A DNA stretch of 64,000 nucleotides from Streptomyces caniscabiei (GTDB taxonomy: Bacteria > Actinomycetota > Actinomycetes > Streptomycetales > Streptomycetaceae). The notes beneath the pieces were generated by a model that was not told the DNA's origin, made no database searches, and saw only the letters and a program-made list of their open reading frames with translations. Location: positions 89,601 through 153,600 of the forward strand of contig NZ_JABXWI010000019.1 in the NCBI RefSeq assembly GCF_014930365.1, given 5' to 3'. The position numbers and the translations under genes are program-made. Below are positions 16,988-25,647 of the stretch, piece by piece. Within the stretch, counting starts at the first letter, position 1, and every line of letters starts with the position of its first letter.

Positions 16988-18313
16988 TCAGAGGTATTCG
17001 GGTGCGTCGATGCCGAGCAGGGACAGGCCGCCGGCCAGCACCGTCCCGGCGGCTTCGGCAAGAGCCAGCCGGGCGCGGTGGGCGGCCGAGGGTTTCTCGT
17101 CGCCGCGCGGCAGCACCGTGTGCTGGAAAGCGAGCAGGGCGTCGGCGAGGACGACCAGGTGCCGGGCGAGACGATCGGGAGCGCGGTGCGTGGCTGCTCG
17201 GGCGAGGGCGGACGGGTATTCGGTGAGGGCGCTGACGAGGGGGGTGGTCACGTCGGGGGTGGTGACGGCGGTGGGGGGTGCGGAGGGCGTGGTCGCAGCG
17301 TCTGGGGTGGTGACGGCGGCGGTTGGGCGAGAGGGGGGTGGGGTGTGGGGGGTGGGGGTGTGGGGGGTGGGGGTCTGCGGGGCGTCGGGGGTGTTCAGAT
17401 CGCCCGGGGCGCCGGTGAAACCGAGGGCCGCGGCGTTACGGGTGAGCGCGCGGGCTCGGGCGTGGGCGTAACGGACACGGAAGAGGGGGTTGGCCGCCCG
17501 CTGCACGAGGAGGTCCGCGGTGATCCGTGGGCGGTCGTGGGCGGCCGGGTGCAGAAGGGCCCAGCGGAGGGCGTCGGGGCCGAGGGGGGTGGGGTCTTCC
17601 GGGGCGGGGACCGGGCTGAGATCGATGGGGCTGATCGCCGGTTCGTCGAGAGAGGCGTGCTCGTGGAACTTCTCCGACCCTGTCCTTTCCCTTGCTCCTG
17701 CCACTGCCCTTGCCCTTGCCCCTGTGTCTTCGTCTTCGTCTGCCTCTGGGGCGGCATGGGGTCGGAGGTGGTGGACCTCGACTCGACCGCCTTGGCTGCC
17801 GACGATCCGTACGAGCGCGTCGGCTACGACCTCGGCGCGGATCTCGTACGGGATGCGCAACCGGACGAGGTGCCCGGCGAGGGCGTCGCTGTGGCCGTAC
17901 GGGAGCGGGGCGGGACCTTGACCTGGTTGGCCGGCTTGACCGAGGTGAGTGGCCTGGCCGGGTTGGCTGACCTGGCCCGATCGGGTGCCGTGGTCTCGCT
18001 GGATCTGGTGGACCAGGGCGGTGACGGCGGCCCGGTCGAGGTGAATGTTGAGGAAGCCGGGACCGGTGATCTCGACGGCGGCGACGCCGTCGGTACGGCT
18101 GAGGTGGGGTCGCAGGATCTCGGCAACCTGCAGTGGGGGCCGGCCGGCGGGCCGGGCGAGCTGCAGGGCGATGTTCGTGGCGTAGTCCCCACGTCCGCCG
18201 GGCCCGGGCGGAGTGACGACGGCGCGTGCGGGGACCGCCACGCTCAGCTCACCCTCGTCCACAGCACGACGCACCGCGCGCAGCACGGTGCGGGAGAGCT
18301 CGACGGGGGTCAC
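16988..18313 (-). CDS. nrtL: ArgS-related protein without the catalytic domain (NrtL-like)
   Basis: A 441-residue protein that resembles only the two ends of arginyl-tRNA synthetase. Residues 1–120 match the ArgRS N-terminal tRNA-binding domain (GDYATNIALQLAR, GPGFLNIHLD). The C-terminal third matches the DALR anticodon-binding helices (NPLFRVRYAHARARAL, ARHLVVLADALLAF). Between them the Rossmann core with HIGH and KMSKS is absent and is replaced by low-complexity linkers rich in Gly/Gln, Asp/Glu and later Pro/Thr. NCBI uses the name NrtL for such ArgS relatives. The GTG at 18313 starts at the expected N-terminus; no strong ribosome binding site is visible. It cannot aminoacylate; tRNA binding or regulation is the best guess. 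Confidence 0.8.
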   Translation of the reverse strand: MTPVELSRTVLRAVRRAVDEGELSVAVPARAVVTPPGPGGRGDYATNIALQLARPAGRPPLQVAEILRPHLSRTDGVAAVEITGPGFLNIHLDRAAVTALVHQIQRDHGTRSGQVSQPGQATHLGQAGQPGQGPAPLPYGHSDALAGHLVRLRIPYEIRAEVVADALVRIVGSQGGRVEVHHLRPHAAPEADEDEDTGARARAVAGARERTGSEKFHEHASLDEPAISPIDLSPVPAPEDPTPLGPDALRWALLHPAAHDRPRITADLLVQRAANPLFRVRYAHARARALTRNAAALGFTGAPGDLNTPDAPQTPTPHTPTPHTPPPSRPTAAVTTPDAATTPSAPPTAVTTPDVTTPLVSALTEYPSALARAATHRAPDRLARHLVVLADALLAFQHTVLPRGDEKPSAAHRARLALAEAAGTVLAGGLSLLGIDAPEYL

Positions 18314-18505
18314 GGGACAAGCGTATGGGAGGAGGGGGGTGGGTATGCGAGCCGGTTTACCCCGGGGTCCGCGATGTGGACGGCGGGGCTGGACTGAATA
18401 GGGGGCGCGGCGGGAGCGGGCGTGCCGGAGTGGGAGACGGCAGGGGGTCACCGGGACGGAAGCTCAGGGAGATCACTGAACCACTCGCCCCTCAACACAC
18501 GACCG

Positions 18506-19069
18506 TCAACTTCCGGTGCGACCGGCGCGCTCCGCGCGTTCGGCGGGCTCACTCGCGTTCCCGACGCCGCCGGCCGGGGCACTGGTGGAGGCGGGGCCGG
18601 GGGTGGTGGTGACGTTGGTGCCGGTGCCGATGTTGTTGGCGGAGACGCCGTTGGCGGCAGCGGGACTGTCAGGGAGGCTGTCGCCCCCGTCACGGGAACG
18701 CTCGACCAACTGCCTTACCAGGGCGACGAGTTCGCTGGGCTCGAAGGGCTTGGCGAGAAACGCGTCGACACCGACGTCGAGTCCCGCCTCGACCTCGTAC
18801 TGGGTACAGGCGCTGACGATGGCGAGAGGGAGACGCCGTGTCCGCGGGTCCCCACGGAGCTGGGCGGCGGTACGGAGTCCGTCGAGCCGAGGCATGACGA
18901 CGTCGAGGGTGATGAGGTCGGGCCGCACCTGATGCACGACATCAAGGCACTCGGCACCATCGGCCGCGGTCACCACCTCGAAGCCCTCCAGCTCGAGGTT
19001 GACCCTGATCAGCTGCCGGATGACCTTGTTGTCGTCCACAACAAGCACCCGGCCGGACGCGCCTGGCAC
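18506..19069 (-). CDS. Single-domain response regulator with a disordered tail
   Basis: A CheY-like receiver with acidic residues Asp13/Asp14, phospho-acceptor Asp57 (LDVVMPRLDG), Thr/Ser switch region and Lys of KPFEPSEL. After about residue 125 it continues into a Ser/Asn/Gly/Pro-rich tail with no output domain. No histidine kinase is adjacent, so it is an orphan. The GTG at 19069 (start MVPGASGRVLVVDD) is chosen; an upstream in-frame GTG at 19123 would add 18 basic residues and has only a weak site. Confidence 0.8.
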   Translation of the reverse strand: MPGASGRVLVVDDNKVIRQLIRVNLELEGFEVVTAADGAECLDVVHQVRPDLITLDVVMPRLDGLRTAAQLRGDPRTRRLPLAIVSACTQYEVEAGLDVGVDAFLAKPFEPSELVALVRQLVERSRDGGDSLPDSPAAANGVSANNIGTGTNVTTTPGPASTSAPAGGVGNASEPAERAERAGRTGS

Positions 19070-19242
19070 AACTCGAGAGTAGGTCCGCGCCCACCGCCGC
19101 GTCCGGGTTTTCCCCACTTCCACCCCCTGCGGGCGACGCCCGGCCCCTCAACCCCGCTCTCACCCCGGCAAAACCCGTTCATGATCTCCCTTGGAGAGCT
19201 GGTAGGGTTCTACCCGTCGCCGCCACACAAGGCGCCCGACAC

Positions 19243-19314
19243 GCCCCCGTAGCTCAGGGGATAGAGCAACGGCCTCCGGAGCCGTGTGCGCAGGTTCGAA
19301 TCCTGCCGGGGGCA
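19243..19314 (+). tRNA. tRNA-Arg (anticodon CCG)
   Basis: A full cloverleaf can be folded: acceptor GCCCCCG with CGGGGGC, D arm GCTC/GAGC, anticodon stem ACGGC/GCCGT with loop CTCCGGA giving CCG, and T arm CAGG-TTCGAAT-CCTG. CCA is not encoded. It reads CGG arginine codons. Confidence 0.96.
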
Positions 19315-19331
19315 CCCTGTATGAGGTGCCC

Positions 19332-19373
19332 AAAGACCCCGTCACCAGCGGAAACGCTGAGGCCGGGGTCTTT
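19332..19373 (+). terminator. Terminator of the tRNA-Arg gene
   Basis: A 10-bp stem, AAAGACCCCG with CGGGGTCTTT, encloses a smaller AGCG–gaaa–CGCT hairpin. The 3' arm ends in CTTT followed by GCTT. It lies 18 bases downstream of the tRNA on the same strand. Confidence 0.85.
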
Positions 19374-19591
19374 GCTTATGGGGCTGTCCCGTAGTCCGGG
19401 CTTCGTCGTGGACCTGCGTTGTTCAGTTGGTGGGCATTGGGTTGTGGCTGGTCAGCGGTGGAGCTTGATGGGTTGGTCGGGGCGCGGGCTGTTGAGTGGT
19501 TGGGCTTCGGGTGTCTGTTGATTGGCTCAGTGTCAGTTCAGCAGTAGGTCGGCAACCTTCGGTGGTGTGGCTGGTCGTCGGGCGCGATGGC

Positions 19592-19951
19592 TCAGGGGGA
19601 AGTGCGGCGGGCCGGTGGGGTGAAGAGGTAGAGGTCGAGGATGGGGGGCATGGGGGCTACGCCCGGGCCGCCGGAGCGGACCCAGGTGGCTATGTCCTCC
19701 GTGGCTTCGGGGTCGTTGACCAGGCCCAGCCAGACGGGGCGGGCGCCTGCGGCTCGGCCTGCTGCCGAGGGTTGGACGACGATCACGTTCGCCTGGTCGC
19801 AGGCGTCCAGGCAGGCCGAGATGCGGGTGGGGACGAGGGATTTGAGGCGGGTGGTCTGGGCCTCGTGGTCCACGCCCGGGAGTTTGGGGGTGCCGCAGCA
19901 GCAGTCCCGGCAGACCGTTACCCGGCAGGGGGCGGGTTGAGGGGGGCGCAT
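19592..19951 (-). CDS. Small thioredoxin-like [2Fe-2S] ferredoxin-type protein
   Basis: A 119-residue protein with cysteines in VCRDCCCGT (12–20) and SACLDACDQAN (near 45–55), the spacing of thioredoxin-fold ferredoxins that bind a [2Fe-2S] cluster. The C-terminal half has the conserved run PVWLGLVNDP and ends in LDLYLFTPP. It probably serves as an electron carrier or metal-binding protein in the cytoplasm; a partner is not evident. The start is ATG at 19951. It lies next to a 217-bp lower-GC stretch downstream of the tRNA. Confidence 0.7.
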   Translation of the reverse strand: MRPPQPAPCRVTVCRDCCCGTPKLPGVDHEAQTTRLKSLVPTRISACLDACDQANVIVVQPSAAGRAAGARPVWLGLVNDPEATEDIATWVRSGGPGVAPMPPILDLYLFTPPARRTSP

Positions 19952-20292
19952 CGTCCGGTGGCCTCGTGGGGTGCGGGGGTGGGGTGAACTGGGCTTTTGC
20001 TGCTGGATTTTACTTGTCGCCGCCGCCCCGACCTTCCGTCATGCTGACCGCCGCCTCGTAGAGCAAGCGGGCGTGACGCGGCCGACGTGCCCGACTCGGT
20101 GATCGGCGCCCGAGGCGGGGTGAGCATCGCCCCTGAGGCGCTGGCACACCGCCACTGCGCCGCCCATCGGGGCCGAACACGTTGCGCACGCTGTGGCAGA
20201 TGGGCTTCACCCGTGACGACCGGCTGGCCCGGCTGCCCGTTCCCGCGGGTGCTCTGGGGCCGCCGCCGACAGGGTCGACCGGTCCTCCGCTA
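19952..20292. other. Gap between the ferredoxin-type gene and the SpoIIE-type gene
   Basis: 341 bp without a supported gene. Short minus-strand reading frames (for example 20010–20210) have no recognisable domain. It should hold the promoter for the ferredoxin-type gene. Confidence 0.35.
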
Positions 20293-23200
20293 TCACGGTC
20301 GGGGCAGGGGCTGTTCCGTCCAGATGGTCTTGCCGTCGGGGGTGTAGCGCGTGCCCCAGCGTTCGGTGAGCTGGGCCACGAGGAAGAGGCCCCGGCCGCC
20401 CTCGTCCTCGGTGCGGGCGCGGCGCAGCCGGGGTGAGGTGCCGCTGCCGTCGTAGACCTCGCAGATCAGGGCGCGGTCGCGCAGGAGGCGGAGCTGGACC
20501 GGGCCGGTGGCGTGGCGGATGGCGTTGGTGACGAGTTCGCTGGCCACCAGTTCGGTGGTGAAGGCCAGTTCGTCCAGTCCCCAGGCGGCGAGCTGCCCGG
20601 TGACGGCCTCGCGGGCGCGGGAGACGACCGCCGGGTCGCTGGGCAGGTCCCACTGGGCGACCCGCTCCGGGCCCAGCGTGTTCGTGCGGGCGACGAGCAG
20701 GGCCACGTCGTCACAGGGCCGGGCGGGGAGCAGAGCGTCGAGGACGGCCTCGCAGGTGTCCTCGGGGGCGCGGTCGGGGCGGGCCAGCACGGTACGGAGC
20801 ATGTCGAGGCCGGTGTCGATGTCGCGGTGGCGGTCCTCGACCAGGCCGTCGGTGTAGAGGACCAGTTGGCTGCCCTCGGCCAGTTCGAGCTCGATCGTCT
20901 CGAAGGGCATGCCGCCGAGGCCCAGCGGCGGCCCCGAGGGCAGGTCGACGAACTCCACCGTCCCGTCGGGGGCGACCACCGCCGGCAGCGGGTGCCCGGC
21001 GCGGGTGAGGGCGCAGTGTCGGGACACCGGGTCGTAGACGGCGTACAGGCAGGTCGCGCCGACGATGCCGGAGTCCTCGTGGGTGTTCTCCACCGCCCAG
21101 CCCTCGCCGCGGTCGAGGCGGCCGACGAGGTCGTCGAGGTGGGTGAGCAGTTCGTCCGGGGGCAGGTCGAGGGCGCAGAAGTTGTGGACGGCGGTGCGCA
21201 GTCGGCCCATGGTCGCGGCGGCGTGCAGGCCGTGGCCGACGACGTCGCCGACGACGAGGGCGACCCGGGCGCCGGAGAGCGGGATGACGTCGAACCAGTC
21301 GCCGCCGACGCCCGCCTGGGCGGGGAGGTAGCGGTAGGCGACGTCGACCGCGCTCTGTTCGGGGCGGCCGCGCGGCAGCAGGCTGCGTTGCAGGGCGAGG
21401 GCGGTGTTGTGCTCGCGGGTGTAGCGGCGGGCGTTGTCGATGCAGATGGCCGCGCGGCCGACCAGTTCCTGGGCCAGCGACAGGTCGTCGTCCTCGAACG
21501 GGGCGGGCTGCTCGGAGCGGTAGAAGCTGACGACGCCGAGGGTCGCGCCACGTGCGCGCAGCGGCACGGTGATCAGGGAGTGGATGCCGGCGGCGAGGGC
21601 GCGCTCCAGCCGGGCCGGGTCCTGGGCGAGCCAGCCGCCCGCCTCCGCGAGGACGGGTTCCAGCACCGAGCGGCCGGTCTCCCAGCTGCGGGCCTGCGGG
21701 GTGGAGGGGACGTAGCGCACGGGGTCCCCGACCTCGTACAGGTGCGATTCCTCGTGTACGGCGCTCAGCGCGACCCGGCGCAGCCGGGTGCCGGGGCCGA
21801 GGGGCTCCGGCTCGTCGCCGAGGAGGACGGAGACGGGCAGGTCCACGGCCGCGAAGTCGGCGAACCGGGGGACGGCGACCTCGGCGAGTTCCTCCGCGGT
21901 ACGGGTGACGTCGAGCGTGGTGCCGATGCGGACTCCGGCGTCGTGCAGCAGTTCGAGGCGCCGACGCGCGAGGACGGCGAGACGGCCGACCCCGGGTTCA
22001 CCGATGAGGAGCAGCCAGGCGTCGGGGGTGGAGGTTTCGGGGGTGGAGGTTTCGGGGGTGGTGGCTTCAGGGGGCGTGGTTCCGCGGGTGGTGTTTCCGG
22101 GGGGTGCGGTTCCGGAGGGTGCGGTTCCGGGGGGTGCGTCGGGTTCGTGCGGGGTGGGTTCGTACGGGGCCGGGTGGGGCGGTGGGGGTGTGAGAGTCGG
22201 GCGGGGGCCGGGGCGGAGGAGGACCGGTGGGGATGACGGGGCGGGGGTGGTGGTGGGTCGGGGGGCGAGTGTGGGGGTGAGGGACGGCGCGGGGGGCTGT
22301 CGTCTGGTGGTGGGAGAGAGGGGCTGCGGTGCGGGCGGGGGCGAGGACCGGCGTGCCGTCGCGGGCGCGGGGCGGTGCGGGCGGGGGCGCGTCGGGGGGT
22401 GCGGCGGCGGGGCTTCGGCGGGCGGGGCCAGTTGTGTGTGGCGGATGTGGGGGCCGCCCAGGACGCGGGCCTCGACGACGACGCCGGTCTCGCCCGACTC
22501 GCTCATGATCGGGCGGCGCAGGAGGGTGGCGACGCGGTTGCCGGAGAGGGTGACCTCGTCGAGGGTGCGGTGCGGGGAGGCGATGAGTTCCTCGGCCTTC
22601 TCCCGGAGGATGGCCAGGTCGACGCGGCCGAGCGTCTCGGCGTACCTGCCCTCGCCGTCGGGCGGCCAGGAGGGCCGCTCGGGTTGGCGGGGCCAGGTGG
22701 CGGTGCCCGGGGCCACGGCGGAGGGGGAAGCGGATGCGGATGCGGGATCGGATGCGGGATCGGATGCGCTGGGAAATACGCCCGCACCGGGGCCCGAGCC
22801 GGGGCCGGGGCCCGCGGTGGCGCGGGCGGCTCGGCGGTAGGCGGCGAGGAGGGCGCGTTCGCGTTCCGTGGCCTGTTCCAGGAGGGCGGCCTCGATGTCG
22901 TGGGCGGCCTCCCGGACGAGCCGCAGCATGGTGGGGTCGCCGTCGTCGCGCAGACAGGTGAGGTCGAGGACGGCCTCGACGCGGCCGCTGAGCGGGTTGC
23001 GGATGGGGGCGCCGGCGCAGGCGAACGGGGAGAGGCAGTCGGCGAAGTGTTCCCGGCCGAGGACGAGGACGGGTTGCCGCTCGGCGAGGGCGGTGCCCAC
23101 GCCGTTGGTGCCGGCGGCGGCCTCGGAGGCGCAGAAACCGGGGGCGAAGTTCACCTCGTCGAGCCGGGTGAGGAGCTGGCGGTCGCCACCGTGTCGCTGG

Positions 23201-23502
23201 ACCATGCGGGCCTGTCCGTCGCAGAGCACGACGGTCATGCTGACGTGCGCGAGGGACGCGGTGAGCCGGGTGAGTACCGGGTCGGCGGCGCGCAGGAACG
23301 GGTCCTCCATGGCCAGGTCCGGCACGAAGGGGACCAGCAGCCGGTGGGGTTCCAGGCCGGCGGAACGGCAGCGCTTCCAGGAGTCGAGGACCGGGTCACG
23401 GACGTCGGAGTCGACGTGCGCGCCCGCGAGGAAACGTTCATGGGCATCGACGAGACCGCCGATGTCGTCCCAGGAGACGGACAACGGGATCACTTCCCTC
23501 AC
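20293..23502 (-). CDS. Multidomain regulator: GAF – Pro/Thr-rich linker – GAF – SpoIIE/PP2C phosphatase – HATPase
   Basis: A 1,069-residue protein. The N-terminal GAF-like domain (30–220) has the AcoR-type motif FCASEAAAGTNGVGTALAE. An approximately 150-residue proline/threonine-rich linker follows (350–500), then a second GAF region starting at the typical RIGTTLDVTRTAEELAEVAV. The SpoIIE phosphatase domain has VGGDWFDVIPL, VGDVVGHGLHAA and YTDGLVEDR with the metal-binding Asp residues. The C-terminus is an RsbW-like HATPase_c domain (ELVASELVTNAIRHA, GRGLFLVAQL). Such proteins act in anti-sigma/anti-anti-sigma partner switching. The GTG at 23502 is used; a GTG nine bases downstream is an alternative. 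Confidence 0.88.
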   Translation of the reverse strand: MREVIPLSVSWDDIGGLVDAHERFLAGAHVDSDVRDPVLDSWKRCRSAGLEPHRLLVPFVPDLAMEDPFLRAADPVLTRLTASLAHVSMTVVLCDGQARMVQRHGGDRQLLTRLDEVNFAPGFCASEAAAGTNGVGTALAERQPVLVLGREHFADCLSPFACAGAPIRNPLSGRVEAVLDLTCLRDDGDPTMLRLVREAAHDIEAALLEQATERERALLAAYRRAARATAGPGPGSGPGAGVFPSASDPASDPASASASPSAVAPGTATWPRQPERPSWPPDGEGRYAETLGRVDLAILREKAEELIASPHRTLDEVTLSGNRVATLLRRPIMSESGETGVVVEARVLGGPHIRHTQLAPPAEAPPPHPPTRPRPHRPAPATARRSSPPPAPQPLSPTTRRQPPAPSLTPTLAPRPTTTPAPSSPPVLLRPGPRPTLTPPPPHPAPYEPTPHEPDAPPGTAPSGTAPPGNTTRGTTPPEATTPETSTPETSTPDAWLLLIGEPGVGRLAVLARRRLELLHDAGVRIGTTLDVTRTAEELAEVAVPRFADFAAVDLPVSVLLGDEPEPLGPGTRLRRVALSAVHEESHLYEVGDPVRYVPSTPQARSWETGRSVLEPVLAEAGGWLAQDPARLERALAAGIHSLITVPLRARGATLGVVSFYRSEQPAPFEDDDLSLAQELVGRAAICIDNARRYTREHNTALALQRSLLPRGRPEQSAVDVAYRYLPAQAGVGGDWFDVIPLSGARVALVVGDVVGHGLHAAATMGRLRTAVHNFCALDLPPDELLTHLDDLVGRLDRGEGWAVENTHEDSGIVGATCLYAVYDPVSRHCALTRAGHPLPAVVAPDGTVEFVDLPSGPPLGLGGMPFETIELELAEGSQLVLYTDGLVEDRHRDIDTGLDMLRTVLARPDRAPEDTCEAVLDALLPARPCDDVALLVARTNTLGPERVAQWDLPSDPAVVSRAREAVTGQLAAWGLDELAFTTELVASELVTNAIRHATGPVQLRLLRDRALICEVYDGSGTSPRLRRARTEDEGGRGLFLVAQLTERWGTRYTPDGKTIWTEQPLPRP

Positions 23503-23983
23503 CTGCGCACGACCCGCCGCACCCCGCCACCGGACGCGCCCACGGGCCGCCTGCCAGGCGCTACAACCCTAGACCTTGGGTGACGCATATCACAACGGCG
23601 GGGTGGGGCGGGCCGGGTGGGGAGGTTGTGGGTGGGTGAGGCTTGCGCGGGGATGGGGGGGGTGGGCGGCTTTGCTTTCGGTGGAGTCGGGCGCAGCGGG
23701 GTGGGGGGAGGGTGGCGCAGGGGTGGGTGGTGTCCCCGCCGCGGGGGGTTTGGGAGTGACTTGTGTCTCATGTGGGATGGTGGGGTGCGGCGGGTCTCGG
23801 CGGCGGAGCCGCTGTTCGGACGCGGTGTCGTCGTTCTCGCGGTGGCAGGAGTTCGGGCGGTGCATACCGGGGAGTCATTTGGGGTGGGAACGGTCCTGGG
23901 GTTCCCTTCGTTCTTGACTTGCCCTGCCTCCGCCGGCGCGGTCCCCCGCCGTACCGACGCGACGCGGAAGGACGACGTGCCCT
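23503..23983. other. Divergent promoter region, SpoIIE-type gene and membrane protein gene
   Basis: 481 bp between two divergent genes, unusually G-rich on the plus strand, with runs such as GGGGGGGTGGG. Overlapping frames here have biased compositions typical of shadows. No gene is supported; the two promoters should lie here. Confidence 0.35.
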
Positions 23984-25282
23984 TTGTTCCCGCTCCCGCT
24001 CGACGCGCCGCCCCCCTCGCGGCCCACCCCGTCCCCGGTCCCCGATCCGCTCACCCTGATACCCAGCCCGGCCCGTCCCGTGGACCCGCCGGTGCCGGCC
24101 TCTCCGCCACGCGCCCTCACGCCCGACGCGGAGCCTGCGCCGGAGTCCGCCCCGGCGCCTGAGCCGACGCCGCTTCCCGGCCACACCTCGGTGCGCCCCT
24201 CCCCCGACCTGCACGACCCCGTCGCCCCCTGCGACTCCGTCACCTCCTGCGATCCCGATCCCTCCTGTCCCACGGGCTCCCACCCGAGCCGGCTCATGGC
24301 TCTGCTGCCCGGCAGGCTCCGGGCACTGCTTCCCGCCCGGACGCCCGCCAACGGCCGACGGCTGCGGTTGGCGCTCACGATGCTGCCGCTGGTGCTGCTC
24401 GGCATCTGGGCGGCGGTCGACTGGCGGACCGTGCACGGCGGTGCCGTACGGCTGGCGTCGGCCGATCCGCGGTGGCTGCTGGCCGGGGTGTTCTTCACCG
24501 CCCTGTGCTCGGTGGCCTCCGCGTGCGTACGGCAGGGCGCGGTGCCCGAACGGCTGCCGCGGGGCCAGTTGCTGGCGACGCAGTTCGCGGCCGGGGCGGC
24601 GGGGCACGCGCTGCCGGGCAACATCGGCGCCCACGCCGTCGTCCTGCGCTTCCTGCGGCGCCGGGGCATCCCCCTCGCCCGTGCCACGTCCTCGCTCGCC
24701 CTCTACTCGGCGGTCAAACCCGTGGCCAAGACGCTGGTGATCGTCGCCTTCGTCGTCGCCTTCCCGGGCACGCTGCGCCTGACCGAACTGCTTCCCAAGG
24801 GCGAGACGCTCGCCCTGATCGGCGCGATCACCGGCGTCAGCCTCGCCGCCCTGGTCACACTGATCACGACCGTACGGCCGTTGCGGCGTCCCCTGATCGG
24901 AGGACTGCGGACCGCCCTCACCGACACCCGGATCGTGCACGGCCGCCCCGTCCGCGCGCTCGCCCTGTGGGGCGGGGCCGCCGCCTTCCCCCTGTGCCAG
25001 GGGGCCGTGGTCGCGTCGGTGGGCTCCTCGCTCGGGCTGCCCGTGTCCTGGCCGCAGATGCTCTTCGCCTACCTCGTCGCCAGCACGGCCGCCGGTGCCG
25101 TGCCCGCGCCGGGCGGCCTCGGGCCGATGGACGCGGCGCTCGTCTTCACCCTGGTCGCCTTCGGCGCGCCGGCGACCCTGGCGACCACCACGGTCATCGG
25201 CTACCGCGTGCTCACCGTCTGGCTGCCCCTTCTGCCGGGCACGCTCGTCCTCTCGGCGTTGGTGCGGGCGAAGGTGCTCTGA
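23984..25282 (+). CDS. Membrane protein of the LPG-synthase transmembrane (UPF0104/YbhN) family
   Basis: A 432-residue protein with a cytoplasmic Pro/Asp-rich N-tail of about 110 residues followed by seven or eight hydrophobic helices. Family landmarks are HALPGNIGAHAVVLRFLRRRG (roughly 206–226) and the AGAVPAPGGLGPMDAALV block near the end. This family is the flippase-like part of lysyl-phosphatidylglycerol synthases and often acts alone in lipid or glycolipid transport; no acyltransferase or tRNA-dependent part is present. The TTG at 23984 opens the frame but has a poorly spaced site; the ATG at 24296, just before the first helix, is an alternative, so the N-tail is uncertain. Confidence 0.8.
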   Translation: MFPLPLDAPPPSRPTPSPVPDPLTLIPSPARPVDPPVPASPPRALTPDAEPAPESAPAPEPTPLPGHTSVRPSPDLHDPVAPCDSVTSCDPDPSCPTGSHPSRLMALLPGRLRALLPARTPANGRRLRLALTMLPLVLLGIWAAVDWRTVHGGAVRLASADPRWLLAGVFFTALCSVASACVRQGAVPERLPRGQLLATQFAAGAAGHALPGNIGAHAVVLRFLRRRGIPLARATSSLALYSAVKPVAKTLVIVAFVVAFPGTLRLTELLPKGETLALIGAITGVSLAALVTLITTVRPLRRPLIGGLRTALTDTRIVHGRPVRALALWGGAAAFPLCQGAVVASVGSSLGLPVSWPQMLFAYLVASTAAGAVPAPGGLGPMDAALVFTLVAFGAPATLATTTVIGYRVLTVWLPLLPGTLVLSALVRAKVL

Positions 25283-25647
25283 GCGGGCGGAGCGGGGTGG
25301 CGCGCGATGCGCGCTGCGGCTCGGGTGCGCAAGGGCTCCCGGGGCGCTGCGGATCGCGGTGCGCGCGCTGCGGCGTCGCGACGGGCTACGGGTCACGAGG
25401 GACTTCGGCGTCACGAGGGGCTACGGCGTCACAAGGGACTTCGGCATCACAAGGAGCTACGGCGTCACAAGGGACTTCGGCGTCACAAGGGGCTACGGCG
25501 TCACGAGGGGCTACGGGTCGTGCTGCGCTGTGCTGCGCGCTCGGGCGTGCCTGTGAGACACCCTCCCCGGGTGCGTCCTAGCAGTTGAAGCGGGAACTAT
25601 CTCTGGAACAGGAGGATGGGGCGGGGCCGGCAGGTTGGGGAGGGCGC
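25283..25647. other. Gap before the ketosynthase gene
   Basis: 365 bp holding the seven-copy 18-bp tandem repeat (25390–25514) and the ketosynthase promoter region. No gene supported. Confidence 0.4.
25390..25514. repeat. Seven-copy 18-bp tandem repeat
   Basis: Units follow the consensus GGCGTCACRAGGGRCTWC; the first is 17 bp and the rest are exactly 18. Two unit types, ending GACTTC or GGCTAC, mostly alternate, giving a 36-bp higher-order period. Because 18 is divisible by three, all frames read as repetitive peptides, but no frame has coding support. Confidence 0.9.

Noticed and set aside
20010..20210. A 66-codon minus-strand ORF beside the ferredoxin-type gene
   Set aside because: No domain, no good start site, and composition like non-coding DNA. 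Kept as part of the gap.
23768..25414. A 548-codon minus-strand ORF opposite the membrane protein gene
   Set aside because: It is Arg/Gly-rich and has no domain; the plus-strand protein has clear transmembrane helices and family motifs.
25390..25514. CRISPR array
   Set aside because: The repeat units are contiguous, with no spacers, and no cas gene is in the window.
25307..25588. Repetitive peptides such as HEGLRRHKG encoded by the 18-bp repeat
   Set aside because: All three frames are equally open because the unit is a multiple of three. No frame shows codon bias or a ribosome binding site, so it is treated as a minisatellite.
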